Assembly: GCA_031274985.1 (NCBI GenBank)
Contig: JAISPK010000075.1
Coordinates: forward strand, 1-14,640
Length of the DNA: 14,640 bases
Source of the DNA: Coriobacteriales bacterium
GTDB taxonomy: Bacteria; Actinomycetota; Coriobacteriia; Coriobacteriales; UBA8131
Direction: 5' to 3'
A model generated the notes under the pieces. That model made no database searches. It saw only the letters and a list, made by a program, of their open reading frames with translations, and was not told where the DNA came from. Positions 13,740-14,640 of this stretch are shown here, one piece after another; the stretch's first letter is position 1; every line of letters starts with the position of its first letter. Position numbers and translations under genes: made by a program.

Positions 13740-14224
13740 TGCCTCCCTTCAGCCCCTTGCAGCCGCCGCGCAAAAGAGGAACGAACCAGCCGCCGCGCTC
13801 CCGTGCCTTTTTCCTTGAGATGCTCCTCAACTTGCTCATCTTTTCTCTCTGCGCCGTTGTTGCCCTGCAGGTGTATGTGCAGGCAAAACTGGTGACCGAC
13901 GAGTCCAACGCAATAACCCAGCTCACCTCAAGCGCAAAAGACCTGGCCGGGCACTATAAGGTCTCAAACGGAGACCTGAGCACGCTTTTGCAGACTGCTC
14001 ACCCCGGAGAGCTTGGCGAGCTTTCGCCCGACGGAGTAGTGACCTATTACTACGACGAGAGTTTTGCGCCAACCGTGGCCGATAATGCGCGCTATGAACT
14101 GGTGCTCACCCCGCTGAGCGATTCGGGAGACGAGGTCCGGTTCATTGTCATCACGGCCTTAGCGCACGGCGACCAACTCTTTAGTTTTGAGGTATGCAAT
14201 TATCAACCCCAGGGAAGCAGATAG
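13739..14224 (+). CDS. Pilin-like protein with prepilin-type N terminus
   Basis: The 161-residue product has a long basic, Pro-rich N terminus (1-22), then AFFLEMLLNLLIFSL, where Phe-Phe-Leu-Glu-Met before a hydrophobic helix (24-46) resembles the prepilin signature with its Glu5. No Gly directly precedes it (Ser21-Arg22-Ala23 instead), so cleavage by a prepilin peptidase is uncertain. A coiled amphipathic segment (47-72) and a compact external domain follow, with the YYYDE segment at 103-107 and a single Cys153. Pseudopilins share this plan: N-terminal helix, then globular beta domain. It may be a minor pilin. It overlaps the preceding stop by one base and has the best ribosome binding site in the cluster. 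The next gene starts 3 bases after its stop. Confidence 0.8.
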   Translation: MPPFSPLQPPRKRGTNQPPRSRAFFLEMLLNLLIFSLCAVVALQVYVQAKLVTDESNAITQLTSSAKDLAGHYKVSNGDLSTLLQTAHPGELGELSPDGVVTYYYDESFAPTVADNARYELVLTPLSDSGDEVRFIVITALAHGDQLFSFEVCNYQPQGSR

Positions 14225-14227
14225 CAC

Positions 14228-14640
14228 ATGGCCAGACAAGACATTAACCCTGCCTTGAGCAGCTCCAGCGGCGCTGAACACAAGAAGCGCTCTGCTTTGG
14301 GCATAGGCATAACTACCCTGGTCACCATTATTGTTGTAGTATTATTGACTGCTTTTGCGGTGTTGTCTCTTGTTTCGGCCCGCTCCAACCTCAAGCTTTC
14401 GGAGATGGCGCTTACGCAAACCGAGAAGTACTACGCAGCCGATAACGAAGCTACTGTCTGGTATGCTGAGTTGGATGCTTTTGCTGCAACCCTGGCAGGA
14501 GCACCGGATGAATACGAGGAGCAACTGAGAGGCGGAGGCTATGATGCCTCGGTTACCAACGAGGGAGAGCTCAGGGTCTCAAAGGGATTTAACATCAATG
14601 AACATCGGACATTGATGGTTACCATAGCAGTCAACGATGA
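14228..14640 (+). CDS. Single-helix pilus-cluster protein (partial, runs off the window)
   Basis: The frame is open from ATG 14228 to the right edge, giving 137 residues so far. A hydrophilic N terminus with a basic HKKR patch (18-21) precedes a membrane helix at about 25-50 that ends in AFAVLSLVSARSNLKLSE. The segment KYYAADNEATVWYAELD (67-83) follows. A TFAVLSLVSA-type helix with a YYAAD motif is, from memory, the mark of a family encoded beside GspF/PilC and DUF4860 genes in clostridia, perhaps a PilX-like minor component. There is no canonical prepilin cleavage site. The ribosome binding site is weak (GGGAAG near 14213-14218), so translation may depend on coupling to the preceding gene, which ends 3 bases upstream. 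The C terminus is not visible. Confidence 0.82.
   Translation, partial: MARQDINPALSSSSGAEHKKRSALGIGITTLVTIIVVVLLTAFAVLSLVSARSNLKLSEMALTQTEKYYAADNEATVWYAELDAFAATLAGAPDEYEEQLRGGGYDASVTNEGELRVSKGFNINEHRTLMVTIAVND

Overview
The window looks like a chromosomal segment of an anaerobic Gram-positive bacterium, most likely an actinobacterium of the class Coriobacteriia (Eggerthella/Slackia/Cryptobacterium-like). The grounds are moderate-to-high GC, frequent GTG and TTG starts with strong Shine-Dalgarno sites, a Bacillus-like tmk-holB-ricT order, and surface and pilus-like families that recur in clostridia and coriobacteria. This is inference from sequence; no database was searched. All genes I can support are on the + strand.

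Layout. (1) 1-473: the last 38 codons of an upstream, possibly surface-exposed protein, then 354 bases without a convincing gene but rich in inverted repeats. These include three overlapping, mutually exclusive stems and a stem that covers part of the next gene's ribosome binding site. (2) 474-2418: a small exported three-helix membrane protein, a DUF2085 membrane protein with conserved Cys/His motifs, and a stand-alone class I fumarase beta-type subunit. (3) 2443-7197: a compact housekeeping run of thymidylate kinase (tmk), DNA polymerase III delta-prime (holB), a PSP1/RicT protein with a long arginine-rich tail, and nicotinate phosphoribosyltransferase (pncB). Spacing is 1-base overlap, 2-base gap and 4-base overlap, so these four are probably cotranscribed and translationally coupled. 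(4) 7279-11637: a signalling block with a cytosolic PAS hybrid histidine kinase carrying two receiver domains, a membrane protein with a Cache-like external domain but no kinase domain, and a transglutaminase-like lipoprotein. (5) 11732-14640: a type IV pilus/type II secretion-like gene run with a GspF/PilC-family platform protein and four small single-helix proteins of the kind found in Gram-positive pseudopilus clusters. The last one runs off the window.

The candidate 'system' is blocks 4 and 5 together: a sensor pair, an exported transglutaminase-fold protein and a pseudopilus machine, all on one strand with short gaps. No assembly ATPase, prepilin peptidase or major pilin lies in the window. 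They would have to lie downstream or elsewhere. That the sensor controls the pseudopilus is a hypothesis from gene order only.
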